DNA of 64,000 bases from Chromera velia (Eukaryota > Sar > Chromeraceae): the NCBI GenBank assembly GCA_018398765.1, contig JAHBMJ010005143.1, positions 1 to 64,000 on the forward strand. The letters are read 5' to 3'. Below the pieces are notes generated by a model that was given only the letters and a program-made list of their open reading frames with translations, was not told the DNA's origin and searched no databases. Shown here piece after piece: positions 46,903-58,266 of the stretch. The position numbers and the translations under genes are program-made. Position 1 is the first letter of the stretch; every line of letters starts with the position of its first letter.

Positions 46903-47238
46903 TTTAAGAATGGATTTTTGAGCGGCACAAAATTTCAAGTAGCCTTGAGTATCAGAGGGGTATGAAAAACAAGGCTAAACGCACGTTATAGGGCACCAAA
47001 GCAATCAAGCATGCACGCGGTGCAAAGTGGGCGCGGTGCGCGCACAATGCGACTGCTTTGCATGTAATTAAGCTACGTAGACCAACGAAACACATACATG
47101 TACGTACAATACTGTTATATGTACGTACGTATGTATTTATTTATGGTTCTGTTGTTGTCTGTTGTTTAGTAGCTTCAGCTAACTAAGTAAAGTAAAGGAG
47201 CAGTGAGAAAAGTTCTGAATTTCTACTTTCTTTTCACG

Positions 47239-47610
47239 ATGTCGTACTACGGCCTTGCACCAAAACATATTTTTAAACACTTCTACGAACAGACTCCATT
47301 GCAAGGCACTGCAGAAACAAACGAGAAAGGAGATATTATCAAAGGCAAGTATGCCCGTCTGCTCTGCAAGAAGCAGGACAACTCTTCATCAAGCACTCTG
47401 AAGAAAGGGACTGGTTTCATTCTAGCAGCTCAACATATGCTGGGAAAACATGAGAGAGAGTTGAAAGAGTATGCCGACAAGAAGTCTCGGGGAGCCGTCG
47501 ATATTACTTCTTTCCTTCAGAACGTCAACCGCCATGACAAGAAGACTCAAGATCTCTACAACTGGATTCAGCTGATCGTCAAAAAAAACAACGCCATCAC
47601 AATTTTATAA
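47239..47610 (+). pseudogene. N-terminal remnant of a hAT transposase (BED-like region)
   Basis: 123 residues from the ATG at 47239. HIFKHFYEQ, GKYARLLCKKQ and AAQHMLGKH follow the layout of a BED zinc finger, with Cys43, His66 and His71 in place. The partner of Cys43 in the C-x-x-C pair is Gln46, so the finger is incomplete. FLQNVN and LYNWIQLIVKKN near the end resemble the segment that follows the BED domain in hAT transposases. The frame then stops, and the catalytic DDE and dimerisation regions are missing. It could be a captured or repressor-like short protein, but truncation decay is simpler. Confidence 0.6.
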
Positions 47611-48180
47611 AGATGAGCTTTATTACAGACTTGTTCGGATGATACATAAAAGTGTGTTCATATTGTTCATCATTTATATTGAATTCTAAGTTTATATTTT
47701 CTATATTAAAAAATAAAAATAGTTATTGTTGAATATATTACAGGTATTAATACCAAGTAATAGCTTAGTAATGAGTTATATAACTTAGTATAACTCCTTT
47801 CAAAGATTTTAAATTCATTTATATAAGTATTAAAATATTGTACATCATATTAAATATGTATTAAAAAACATAAAAATGATATTAATAGTCCTTTAAACAC
47901 CCTAGAGTACCTAGAAAAATTAAATTTTTGTTTTATAGGCAATTATTGGCAATTAATTGCAACTATTGCAATAATTATTTGCATCAAACTGGTTAAAACA
48001 GTTTATTTGCAATTTATTTGTTCAATGCACTGCTTGTGCCATACGTGCATGAATCTCTAGCTTCCCCTCCCCGGCGAGTCTCCGCTTTCGGTATCATGCA
48101 GGCACTCTGCATTGCCAACCTTGCAGAGAAGAAGGAGTCTTTCGGCCTTGCATGGCTTTGCTTTTTGCTTTCTCAACAGG

Positions 48181-48350
48181 TCAGCTAATCAGTACGTCAG
48201 TGAGTCAGTCAGTCTGTCAATATGTCTGTGACTCCGTCAATAAGTCAGTCAGTCCGTGAGTCACTACTGACATTAGTAAGCCAATAAGTTAGTCCGTCAG
48301 TCTATCAGTCAATCCGTCGGTCAGTCCGGCCGTCAGTTAGTCGATTGTCT
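48181..48350. repeat. Degenerate GTCA/GTCC tetranucleotide array
   Basis: Repeats of GTCAGTCAGTCC with many variants lie just upstream of the LTR element. Confidence 0.85.
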
Positions 48351-48363
48351 GTACTTTGCACAG

Positions 48364-48814
48364 TGTGGAGTCCTACCCTGTGGCGCCACCCTCTGGACCC
48401 TCGCATGCGCTGTATCTGAATGAGCCCGCGTGCCGACGCCAGGCTCCGCCGCCGTGCTTTGCTTCGTACGTGTTGCGCGCGTCGATCAAAGTTGTTGAAA
48501 TCGAGTCTGACCTTCGTATTCAAGCATGCAACATGTCACTCAAGCAACGGATAGCATCGTTTGAGCCTGGTGTCTGTTTGGCATAGATCGAGAGCTCCTA
48601 AGAGTCTGAGAGAGAGGAATGAGTAGAAACTGTACAATGATAGAATGAACCCAGTTGATTGGAATCCCAGATCGCTCTAGAGCCAAACCTGCTGTAAACT
48701 GTTGCCTGACTAAGTGTTGCTCACGTTCCTTCTCTAGAGTTTCCCTAAGGTTCTTATCCTCGCTTTACCTTCTGTCTGGACGCCATAAGGTGGCCGGACA
48801 GGAGGGACAAAGCA
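48364..48814 (+). repeat. 5' LTR
   Basis: 451 bp, TG...CA bounded, about 97-98% identical to the 3' copy by eye. Confidence 0.88.
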
Positions 48815-51241
48815 TTATGGTGACTGCTCAGCTCGATGAGTGTCGACTCTCATTTTCCTTCTATGATGGAGATCAGATCTTCCTTTTGCGCAACAGTTGA
48901 AAGCCGATTGCAACGATATGGGCATGGTTAAGCAAAGACCGTGAGTAGGGGAATTCAGCGTCCTCTTGCGTCCCAAGCTGCCTGGAGCCCTGTTTTAGAG
49001 ATCCCCTTCGAGTCTGATCCTGGACTTTGCCTTTGTCCTTGGGTGGAAAGCCTAAAGATCCTTGGAAGTCACCAAAGCCGATGGTGGAGACGTTGCTTGG
49101 TGTTGCTCGGGACTTTGAGGAGCCTGATGTTATTGAGAATGCCACCTACAAGCAGATCGCAATCCAAACGGCCAGTTGAGTGCTTTCTTTATGTCTGCTG
49201 ATTCTGTAACTGTCTCCGTCTTCCGGATGAGAGTCGGCTGATCACCTTCGCTTGTCTTTGCTGTTGGTTGCTTGCTTGTCTGCGCGAGGCTGACCACCTT
49301 CGTGGCCTGCAAACACCTCCAGCGTGTCTGGGTCTGCCTGGACTGGTCCTCCGACAGCATCTAAATACAAGAAGACGCCCTTTATCTCTCCTGGGACCAT
49401 GTGTCTGCAAGGTTGTCACTTTCTTCCGAGAGAGAGCTTGTCGCTTCTGGCTGTCCGTCTGTTGTGTAGATCGTTCGATGAGTGGCCGTTCGATCGGGTG
49501 TGTAAGACTCTGTATATGCATTCAACAGACAGAAGGGACAGATGGCGGCGTACCACATGGACCAACGCGGCGACGGCCGGTGTGCCAGCCGGGGAAGGCC
49601 TTCTGCTCTGGGACCCCGACGTGGCGAGCCTGGAGTAGGAAGGAGGGGGAAGTAAGAAAGGGGTATAAAATGTCATTGAGCCTGCCCTCGATGGTAAGAG
49701 AGGCAGAAAGGTCGCGGCAAACCTACCAAGAGACAGAGTAGAGCACACGGCGGCTGCCGCCTCGTCTCTTACCGGCGCCGGCATATTTTTAACTAACAGA
49801 GAAGGGCGAAAGGGGGTCGTGGGGGAAGAGAAGGGAAGAGGAGGGAGAAGGGGGGGGAAAAGGGAAGAGGGGGTAAAAAGGGGGGACAAAGGGGAAGGGA
49901 AAGGGAGGGGGAAAAGGAGGGAAAGAGGGGGAGAGGGGGGTTGCTTCGGGGTAGGGGGGCGAATCGAATCGAGGCTGGCCAAGAGCATGCGAAGTACTAG
50001 TGACTGAGTATGACTGGAGCGTCTTTTATCCAGAGTTGAGAATTCATGTATCGAAAGGAGCAGCAAGGGGATGAAACGAGACAGAAAGAAGAGGTGAGAT
50101 AGAAAAAGACCAGCAGGGCAGTCTGCAATGTGTCTGGTCCCTTCTTTCCCTCCCTTTATGCAGCTACTGACACGCACAAAAATATGTGTGTGCTTGATGA
50201 GATGGCCAAGTCCTTCTATCAATAAGAACTCGATGCCGATTGCCTACCCCTACGTCAGCTACGTATGAGACGGGCAGAGGACTGCCTAATTACCGCCGCC
50301 GTACGCTTATGCCTGCGTGTACCCACGACTGCTTATGACTGCCTTTACGCCCCTGCACTAGACTTGGGGAGGGGATTGAGCTCATTGCGAAGCTGAGCTT
50401 CAAAGAAGCGGACTGCGAGAACGACAAGTCGAGCACCGCATGTGCCGTATATTTGGAACTTCTGGAGCTTCTTTTAGAAGAGTGACCTTTCTTCTCTCTC
50501 GGCTTCTCTTCTTTGGGTGTGGCTTTAGAGTCAGACCCTTCGTGTGGCTGAGAGTACGAGCGCACGAGGGGGCGCCTTCATTTGCTGTCTCCTTCTCGCT
50601 TCCTTTTGCTGCTTTGAAACATTTCGGGTTATCCCTGGCTTCCTCTTTAATTTAAGAAAAAGAGACTCAGTCTGGAAGAGGTGGAGAGAAAATGAGTAGA
50701 CGAGGGGCAAAGAGCGAAGAAATCTTTAAAGAGATGTCTGGTTCAACGAGAAAAGAAGAAAAAGCGAGGGAACAGCCCATGCATGTCTCTGTATCCGTTC
50801 TATATCTTCTCCCTGCAGGGGGATGCCGGTGCTTTGGAGGCCCTCTGGGTTCTCTGGGTATCGCCTCTCCCCTTCACAGCACGGGAGTTAATGGGGGCCT
50901 TGGTGGAGCTAGCCGTCTCTACGCGAGCATCTGCGTGGAGCCAGACGGTATACCGCCAGGCGTCTCCCTCCGATAGGTCTGACCGGCTGCCGTTCACGGC
51001 CGTTCGTTCGTTGATGTCTGTTGTCTTGATTTGCCCTTCCTTGCATGTGTCATGGTGCGAGGACGCTCGAAATTTCATTCCTTCGACTATATGCTTTGAA
51101 GTATTCTATTGGTTGTATGGGTTTGCATTATGTCTGGTTGATCATGTTCTTTTGTTCGCCTTTTTTCCCTTTCTGCGCATGCTCGAATATGTCTGGCTGA
51201 TCGCGGGGACGCGATTTTCTTGTCTGTGGCTGGGGGGGATC

Positions 51242-51692
51242 TGTGGAGTCCTACCCTGTGGCGCCACCCTCTGGACCCTCGCATGCGCTATATCTGAATG
51301 AGCCCGCGTGCCGACGCTAGGCTCCGCCGCCGCGTTTTGCTTCGTACGTGTCGCGCGCGTCGATCAAAGTTGTTGAAATCGAGTCTGACCTTCGTATTCA
51401 AGCATGCAACATGTCACTGGAGCAACGGATAGCATCGTTTGAGCCTGGTGTCTGTTTGGCATAGATCGAGAGCTCCTAAGAGTCTGAGAGAGAGGAATGA
51501 GTAGAAACAGTACAATGATAGAATGAACCTAGTTGATTGAAATCCCAGATCGCTCTAGAGCCAAACCTGCTGTAAACTGTTGCCTGACTAAGTGTTGCTC
51601 ACGTTCCTTCTCTAGAGTTTCCCTAAGGTTCTTGTCCTCGCTTTACCTTCTGTCTGGACGCCATAAGGTGGCCGGACAGGAGGGACAAAGCA
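51242..51692 (+). repeat. 3' LTR
   Basis: 451 bp, the same length as the 5' copy. It is preceded by a polypurine tract and followed by ACAG. Confidence 0.88.
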
Positions 51693-51697
51693 ACAGG

Positions 51698-53163
51698 TCA
51701 TGCACTGGCAAAACATTGACAGGGATTTTTAGCTTGCGCTAGGGTATGACACTCTACGGACGATCCCTAACTACATGCTAGGCTACATGTGTGGTTCCTA
51801 CAACTTTTTTGATGAAAAAATAAAACTTTAACCTAGACTTTAACCCAATTTACAAACTTTAAAAAGCAAAAAAACCCTAAAAAACTACTAATTAGAGTAT
51901 AGGTCTAAGGTTTAAGTAAGTTCTAAGTGGTTATAGTTGGTTCTGAGGTCGGTGTCACTTCCGGTTCTGGTTATTGGTTCATGAACCAAATGAACAGAGA
52001 CAAGAACTATTGAAACTTTTCTAAACCAGAATGAACCCAATCAAAACTGTAAGAACCGGGCTTAAACCATCTAAACCAAGCTCTCAATTGATGATTTAGC
52101 TCTCCATGATGACCTAGTTGACCCAAGTGACAAACATCCTGTTATGAAAAAAGGGAGGAGTATTGGGTTGTCTCGAGTTGCACACATTGTCGAAAAGTTT
52201 AACAAGCATCTTGTCTACCCGTGTGATTTCATATGAATCGACTGCCGTTTCAGCAAGTAAAAATTCTAATGCTGTTATTTTTTCTCCTTTGACAATGCGC
52301 CGTTCATGTAGGCCTCAATTAGACGACATTCTGATCAGTGGCATTTTTTTGGGGGTTCATGAGGCCGTTATGGTTGAAGATGGTCTGAGAGTTGAGGCTG
52401 AAGAGCTTACACATCTTGAAACAGCCTTTCAAGAGTTAGAAGAGCAGTCTGATGACAGCTAAATGCATAAAAAGTGCACAGAAAGTTGGTTCTTATCGGT
52501 TCCAGCCAGTTCAGATGAGTTCTGTTTTGAGTTCCTAAACCACCCTTCTAGACATTTTGGAACTTTACCTGGCACCTAGCAGTTTTCTTGCCAGAACTGA
52601 AAAGATTTACAAGCTAGTGACTTTATTTATCTTGTAATGTGGTTTTTTTTGGCTCAGAACCACAAAAAACATACTTTTAGAGTGTAGGTTTTTGTTTAAA
52701 ACCCTAGGGAGGGGGGGAGAGCTTGCAAAAGTTTATTAAAGTGAAAGCTAGAGCAAAAGTTTGGTAAAAGTTTAAAGCTTATGAAATTTTGGTAAAAGAT
52801 GATAAAACAAGCATCAAAAAAAAATTTTGCCTGCAGCGCACTCTAAAACACTTCAAAACTGAATAACAAAAACAACTTTGGGTATCATTAACAAGCAAAC
52901 ACTGTACTTAACAATAGTTAACCTGTTTGGGGGAAATTAAAAAAATTCTATGAGAGTGTTGCATACTGTTATATACGTATTGCACACTGTTGTACACCTG
53001 TTGCACGGTGTTGCAAATGTGTTGCACAGGTATTATAGAGGCTTGCTGGATACTGGCTAGCAAACGTTTGGTAGCTAGACGAAACTTTAGTAAAGGTACC
53101 ATATGTGAGCGACATTTTGGCAAGGTTTTAACGCTAGTGAAACAATGTTTCGCCAGTATATGA
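51698..53163. mobile_element. AT-rich element with 21 bp terminal inverted repeats
   Basis: The left end (51698-51718) contains ACTGGCAAAACATTG. The right end (53143-53163) is its reverse complement with one change in this core and two more outside it. The interior is AT-rich, with GGTTC/GAACC words on the left and repeated TTTGGTAAAAGTTT words on the right. A frame at 52163-52462 (about 99 codons) has no recognised domain. I could not find a target duplication, and the left end lies two bases from the LTR element's ACAG, so the LTR element may have inserted at its edge. Confidence 0.5.
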
Positions 53164-53169
53164 TCCGTG

Positions 53170-53830
53170 GTATTTTGTTAGGCAGCCTGGTAGTAGCTGT
53201 TCGGAGCTAGATCTGCGCTTCATACTCACACAACTTTTCGACGCGAAACTTAAATCACAGTACATGCAGTGAAGTTCATAAGAGATTACAGAAGTATAAT
53301 ATGTCTGCTTAAATTGATTTTTACGTTTGACATCGCCACAATAAGTCAAAAGTTGACCAAGTCGGACCTCCTCGGGTTTGGAATATCATACTGGATGCTC
53401 GTTCTGTCTCTGTGTCTGAATGGCCCTGATTTCAAACATCTGCAGTTCTCAGATACTTCTCATATAACCGCATGGAGATAATAATCATGCAGAAGATTCC
53501 TGCTTCATCCCTTTAAAAGTTGAGAACGCTTGAGAAAGCCACCACTCCTTTTCCGTTCGTTTTTCCCTCTCTGCATTGAGTCTGCAAAACTGTCTCTCGA
53601 TCACGTATGCAGAACAGAGCGCTCAAAACATCGCTGGCCACTGAAGAAGTCCACCTTTCAGGTGAGAGGAGATGGATCAACATCTGTTTACTAACAAATA
53701 TGTGTGCATGCTTGCTGATACACCGATCTATCAATCTTTTGCTTCTGTGTATGCAGATATGGACTCGCTGTATGAAGAAGAATCCACTGTCTGTTTCAGG
53801 ATTATCATTTCTTATATATCTCTTTATACA
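53170..53830. other. Possible degraded exons upstream of the LRR region
   Basis: A block at 53609-53661 (after CGTATGCAG, before GTGAGAGG) could be an exon of the downstream leucine-rich-repeat gene. The encoded peptide is short and unrecognised. Nothing else is visible. Confidence 0.3.
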
Positions 53831-53837
53831 TCCACAA

Positions 53838-54035
53838 GTGCACACACACATACACATACACACACACACACATACACACACACACATACACACACAAACA
53901 TACATGCATATCCTCTCTCTCTCATACACACACACACGTATACATACATATACATACACACATACACACACATATAGACACACACATACATATACATATA
54001 TATATGCACACACACACCAGACATACACCAGACAT
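53838..54035. repeat. (CA)n/(CATA)n microsatellite
   Basis: CACACATA and CATATACA units run almost continuously. Frames through it are Thr/His- or Cys/Val-rich artefacts. Confidence 0.95.
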
Positions 54036-54638
54036 ACACACAGCATATAAATATACAACCCCTCTGCTTTTGTCCGGCCGCTTTTTATGTATGTACTCAT
54101 ACGATCGCGCGCAGAAACATTTTCATGTGATCACTTATATGGGCATGTGCAGAGGTAGGGGCTTGGGGATCTGGAGGGGCTTTAAAGATCCGTATCATTC
54201 ATGTTTCTTGCATAGCGCTTCCTTTTTTGATCGACACTTTTCAAGCGCCTGTGGTCTCTCTCCAGAGAAGTTCTTTTTATTGCTCGACTCTCTTTCCCTT
54301 TTGGTGTGAGCGCTAAAGCTCGATGAGTCATATAATTTTTGTTGTTTATGTTTTTGTTTGTCTCTCTCCATCCCCGTTTCCCTCTTGATCTTTGCACTTG
54401 GTGCATGCATGGAGGTGTTTGGGTATGTATGTGCGTGTGTTTAAGGTATATGTCGTGTCTGTCTGTCTACCTCCCTATCTGTTGAATTAATGTATTCATC
54501 TCGGCGGCTATGAAAAAGCAGAAGTCATTCTTCGTTTTTACTTAAAGTTTGCTCGTGGTGTGTTTCCCTGTGATTGTGTATCGCTGCTTTTGCCGCGTGA
54601 AAATTGTCTCTCTCCCCCATGTGTGATCTATGTGTGTG

Positions 54639-57600
54639 CAGGCTCTACTGCAGTGAAGGGACGAGCACTTCCCTTCTTCCTCTGCTTTTTGGAGTGTGTG
54701 CAGGAAGCGATATACAGGAAGGGGCAAGCACTCCGCTTGAAGAGCTTCATATTCGCAGGTAAGTGAAAGATTTGAGAGGGGAGCGCAATAAACTGTTTGC
54801 CTGTCGTTAGCTATGGCATAAAGAAGCAACACACAGACAAGAGAAGGCAAAAAAGGAACCGACCTGTCCAGAGTATCTTTTGTCTGAAGTTCAGGTGGCT
54901 GAGGACACTACTACACACAGAAACTATACACACCCAACACATTGAAGAGGGCACCAACTGTGCGTTATCTTTCTCTTCGATCTCTGAATGATTTGTTTCA
55001 CCATGCTTTGCTCTTTCGTCGCTGCTTGGCGCTCGCCATGGTTCAACCGTTCAGCAAATCTCTGTCTGCATTCTAGGTCTGCATTAGTACTCCGATCGGT
55101 CAATGGCCTGTTGGTGTCTGAATCCATCCCTCCGTTCTTCTGTTAATCCCTTTTCAGGGAACTTGATTGGACTTGAAGAAGCTTCTTCAATCTTTCCTTT
55201 GCTGCTGCTTTTTTTGGAGTGCCTCTCTTTGAAGGGTCAGTTTGTAAGTGGCGGGCAGGTGGCCAAGCGGGTGGAATAACAAGAACTAGCGGGTGGAATA
55301 ATGGCAGCAGGTAGACTAGCAATAATGAGGACCACGCTGAAGGAATGTTAGAAGTTGTAGTCGGCTGATTTTTCTTTAGTTGTCTTCGATTTGCATCTCT
55401 CTATGAACTGCATTTTTTATTTTGAATCAGAAGGTGAAAAACGTTTTGTGTGATGCTATTGGGGACCCTGATTGGTTTGTTGTACTACCGTTTCCTCAAG
55501 ATATTTGTTTTTTCTTTTTTTTTTCTTCCCCCCCTTCTCTTTCTTCAGGTAACCTCCTCGGCCCAGCAGGAATTCGGGAGCTGGCAGTTCAAGTCAGGAA
55601 TGGAAATACGGCCTCCCTGCGCACCCCTAACCTTGAGGGGATAGGACTCAAGTAAGAGGGGATAAAGACTCTCTGTGGGGCCATTAAAGAGAACTTCCTG
55701 AGGGTGGAGATTATAAATCTCTCAGGGAATGCAATCGGCGGGATAGAGGGGGTGGAAGAGCTCTGTTTACCATAGCTCTGCATGTGCAGGGCCTGGCTCT
55801 TCCGTCTTTGCATGGGCTTCTGCTCAGAGAGTGCAGGCTGACAGATAAATCAGTGAAGCCTCTTATGAAGGCAATTGGAGGGGCTTGGAGACCTGCCCAA
55901 TTTAAAGTTGGTGGGTGTAGAGCGTAATGGTTGTCTGGTCGCAGGCTGTTCCGGGCTCTGAGCGCATCCACTTGCCCTCTCAAGCTCAGAGTGAGCGGTT
56001 TGCTTTTGTTTTCTTCAGCTTTCATCGAGACATGCAGAGATACAGGGGGGGATTGGGAGAGTGCACATACGTGTTTCTTTCTGAACTTTCTTTCTCTCTT
56101 ACAGCCAGCCACGTGCCAGTCTTCTGACGGTGCTTGGCCGAATGCGCAACAGCTTGAGGAAGTACGAGCAACTTATGTTAAAATAAGCGACTTGGATGAA
56201 GCGGTCCTTAGACGTCTTGGAAAAGGGGTAAAGGGAGGGAATTGTTTGTCCCTTACGTCTTTTGACCTGACTGGTTTGGTAGACAAGTCTCAGAGTGTTG
56301 AAAGTCAGGCGTGGGGGGGGGGTTCTGAGGGCAATCGTGGAAAGTCAGGGCAGCATGCCAACTCTGAAATGTCTGCTTCTGAGATCGGCAGGCGGGGAAC
56401 ATGTTACACTTGCCTTTTGAAATTCCTCAGGTAATCTTCTTTAATTGGAAAATTGTAGAAATATTACCTTTAGCGTAGACAAGGGGGAGGTGTTTGAACT
56501 AGAAAGGGCAGTGACGAAGGGCGGCTAGCCATCTCACCTCCACAAAATCGGCTTTAGCTTCACTCAGGCCGAATCGGATATAAATGTGGGTGAATTAATA
56601 AGAGTAATCGGAGAGAGTAAGGAACTTGAAGGGCTGCCGTCTTCTGTAGCCGACCTTACTCTCTCTGGAAGACGTCTCAGTGAGAAAGATCTGGCCGATC
56701 TTATATGGAGGNNNNNNNNNNNNNNNNNNNNNNNNNNNNNNGGGGGGGGGGGGGCATTGAGGGGAAAGCTCTTGCATTTGTAGAGTTTGAACCTGTCAGG
56801 CTGCGGGATTGATAATGTTAGGCTGAGGATGCTTAGGTTGGTGTTCTGTGCGCACAAGTACAGAGAACTGCAGTTCATGGACCTCAGCACAAACGTCTTC
56901 CTTCAGCGTCAAAGGGCTGTCAGACTTTTTCGACAGCACCCTTTCTAAAAGTGAGAAAAGGCTACCCAAGCTGAAGCGCATCAATCTGCGGAGGGCAGAT
57001 TTTGAAGTGTGGTAGTTGGAAGGGAAGGTAGCACTTGGCCTCATCTCTAGAAAACTTCCATCTTTGGAGCTTATCGGGGGGTTGGGTGCTTGTATACTGC
57101 AATTAGATGGAGAGTGGGGAATTGAGGAGTGGACAGACGTAATCAGGATAGGGCAGGATCCCCCTCTCTGCTTTCATATTCGTGCTGAGAGACACAGAAA
57201 CCCCTGTCAGTGTAGACAGCTTATTTAACTGAGCTTAATCACAGCAATTGGAGATAGTGAGAGAGGGCCTGGCCTACTTTCCTATGTCTGCAATTAATCT
57301 CTCTCTTTCGGGGGGACGCATGTGGGAAGAGAGTCTCGTCTCTCTTACTTTGAATAACGGGATAACATCTGGGGGTAAAGGGAGGGAATTGTTTATCCCT
57401 CACGTCTCTTGACCTGACTGGTTTGGCAGACGAGTTTCAGAGTGTTGAAAGTCAGCCTGAGGTGCGGGGGGGGGGTTCTAAGGGCAATCATGGAAAATCA
57501 GGGCAGCATGCCAACTCTGAAGTGTCTGCTTCTGAGATCGGCAGGCGGAGGACATGTTACACTTACCCCTTCCTCAGGTAATCTTCCCTCATTAGAAAAT

Positions 57601-58130
57601 TGTGGAAATATGATCTTTAGCATAGACGAGGGGGGGTTGTTTAAGCTAGAAAGGGCAGTGACAAAGGGCGGCTGGCCATCTCACCTCCATAAAATCGGCT
57701 AAAATTAGCTTTAGCTTCACTCAGGCCGATATAAATGTGGGTGAATTGATAAGAACAATCGGAGAGAGTGAGGAACTTGAAGGGCTACTGTCTTGTGTGG
57801 CCGACCTTACTCTCTCTGGAGGATGTTTGAGTCAGAAAAATCTATATGGCCTAGTGCATGGCCGATCTTGCACGAAAGGGGGAGAGGGGATGGAAGGGGG
57901 GTATTGGAGGGAATTTGGGTTTAATCAGAAAGCTCTTGCATTTGTAGAGTACTAGAGTTTGAACCTCTTAGGCTACGAGATTGATAATACTAGGTTAAGG
58001 CTAGGGATAAAGATGCTTGGGGAGGTGTTCTGTCTGCACAGGTATAGAGAACTAGGTGGAGAACTACAGTTATGAATCGTGGACCTCACTGTCACTTCAG
58101 CACAAACATTTTTAGCAGTAAAAGACTTTC
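54639..58130 (+). pseudogene. Decayed multi-exon leucine-rich-repeat gene
   Basis: Exon-like blocks at about 54639-54760, 55158-55226 and 55549 onward join in the same phase at G|GN and read RLKSFIFAG, GNLIGLEEASSIFPLLLLF and GNLLGPAGIRELAVQVRNGN. RVEIINLSGNAIGG and LPSLHGLLLRECRLTDKSV follow, the alternation of an RNI-type leucine-rich repeat. The coding path is broken by an in-frame TAA after GIGLK (about 55653), a TAG after EELCLP (about 55772) and further stops. From 56228 the sequence is duplicated in tandem (56228-56940 and 57375-58130), each copy encoding GELIR-IGES-ELEGL-S-VADLTLSG with different stops. One copy holds a 30-N gap. I read it as a pseudogene; unrecognised introns could rescue parts of it. 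Confidence 0.6.
56712..56741. other. Assembly gap of 30 N next to poly-G
   Basis: An N run is followed by at least twelve Gs inside the first copy of the LRR tandem duplication. Confidence 0.99.
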
Positions 58131-58266
58131 AATAAAAGATTGACAAAATTAATAAGTTTTTTTCAAAAAGTTCAAACAAACTCGTTAGAAAACTAAATGA
58201 ATAGGCAATTTAACAAATAAATTAAATTAAATTGTGCATGGTGGCTAAAATTGGTAAAGTTTTAAC

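Larger units (their letters stand above)
45784..48032. mobile_element. 2,249 bp hAT-like element carrying a transposase remnant
   Basis: The left end CAGTGCATTGAA (45784-45795) and the right end TTCAATGCACTG (48021-48032) are perfect 12 bp inverted repeats with the CAGTG start typical of hAT. The flanks CTTATGCC (45776-45783) and CTTGTGCC (48033-48040) form an 8 bp duplication with one transition. Subterminal CAATAATTGCAA-type words cluster at both ends. Inside are a BED-like reading frame (47239-47610), a 33 bp tandem array (46735-46902) and two direct copies of GGATTTTTGAGCGGCAC (near 45996 and 46912). Too little transposase is left for autonomy. Confidence 0.87.
48364..51692. mobile_element. 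3.3 kb LTR retroelement, non-autonomous
   Basis: Two 451 bp direct repeats (48364-48814 and 51242-51692) begin TGTGGAGTCC and end GACAAAGCA, the TG...CA of LTRs. ACAG flanks both outer ends (48360-48363 and 51693-51696), a 4 bp target duplication. A putative primer-binding site begins TGGTGACTGCTC at 48818, three bases after the 5' LTR. A polypurine run (GGGGGGGAT, 51232-51240) sits directly before the 3' LTR. I count about 11 differences between the LTRs, so insertion is moderately recent. The 2.4 kb interior has no gag, protease, reverse transcriptase or integrase that I can recognise, so it would need another element's proteins. Orientation is plus, from the primer-site and polypurine positions. 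Confidence 0.87.

Noticed and set aside
49416-50222. A 268-codon minus-strand frame inside the LTR element
   Set aside because: It is largely a Pro/Ser/Leu translation of a purine-rich tract at 49800-49960; no gag or pol motif, and it runs opposite to the element's orientation.
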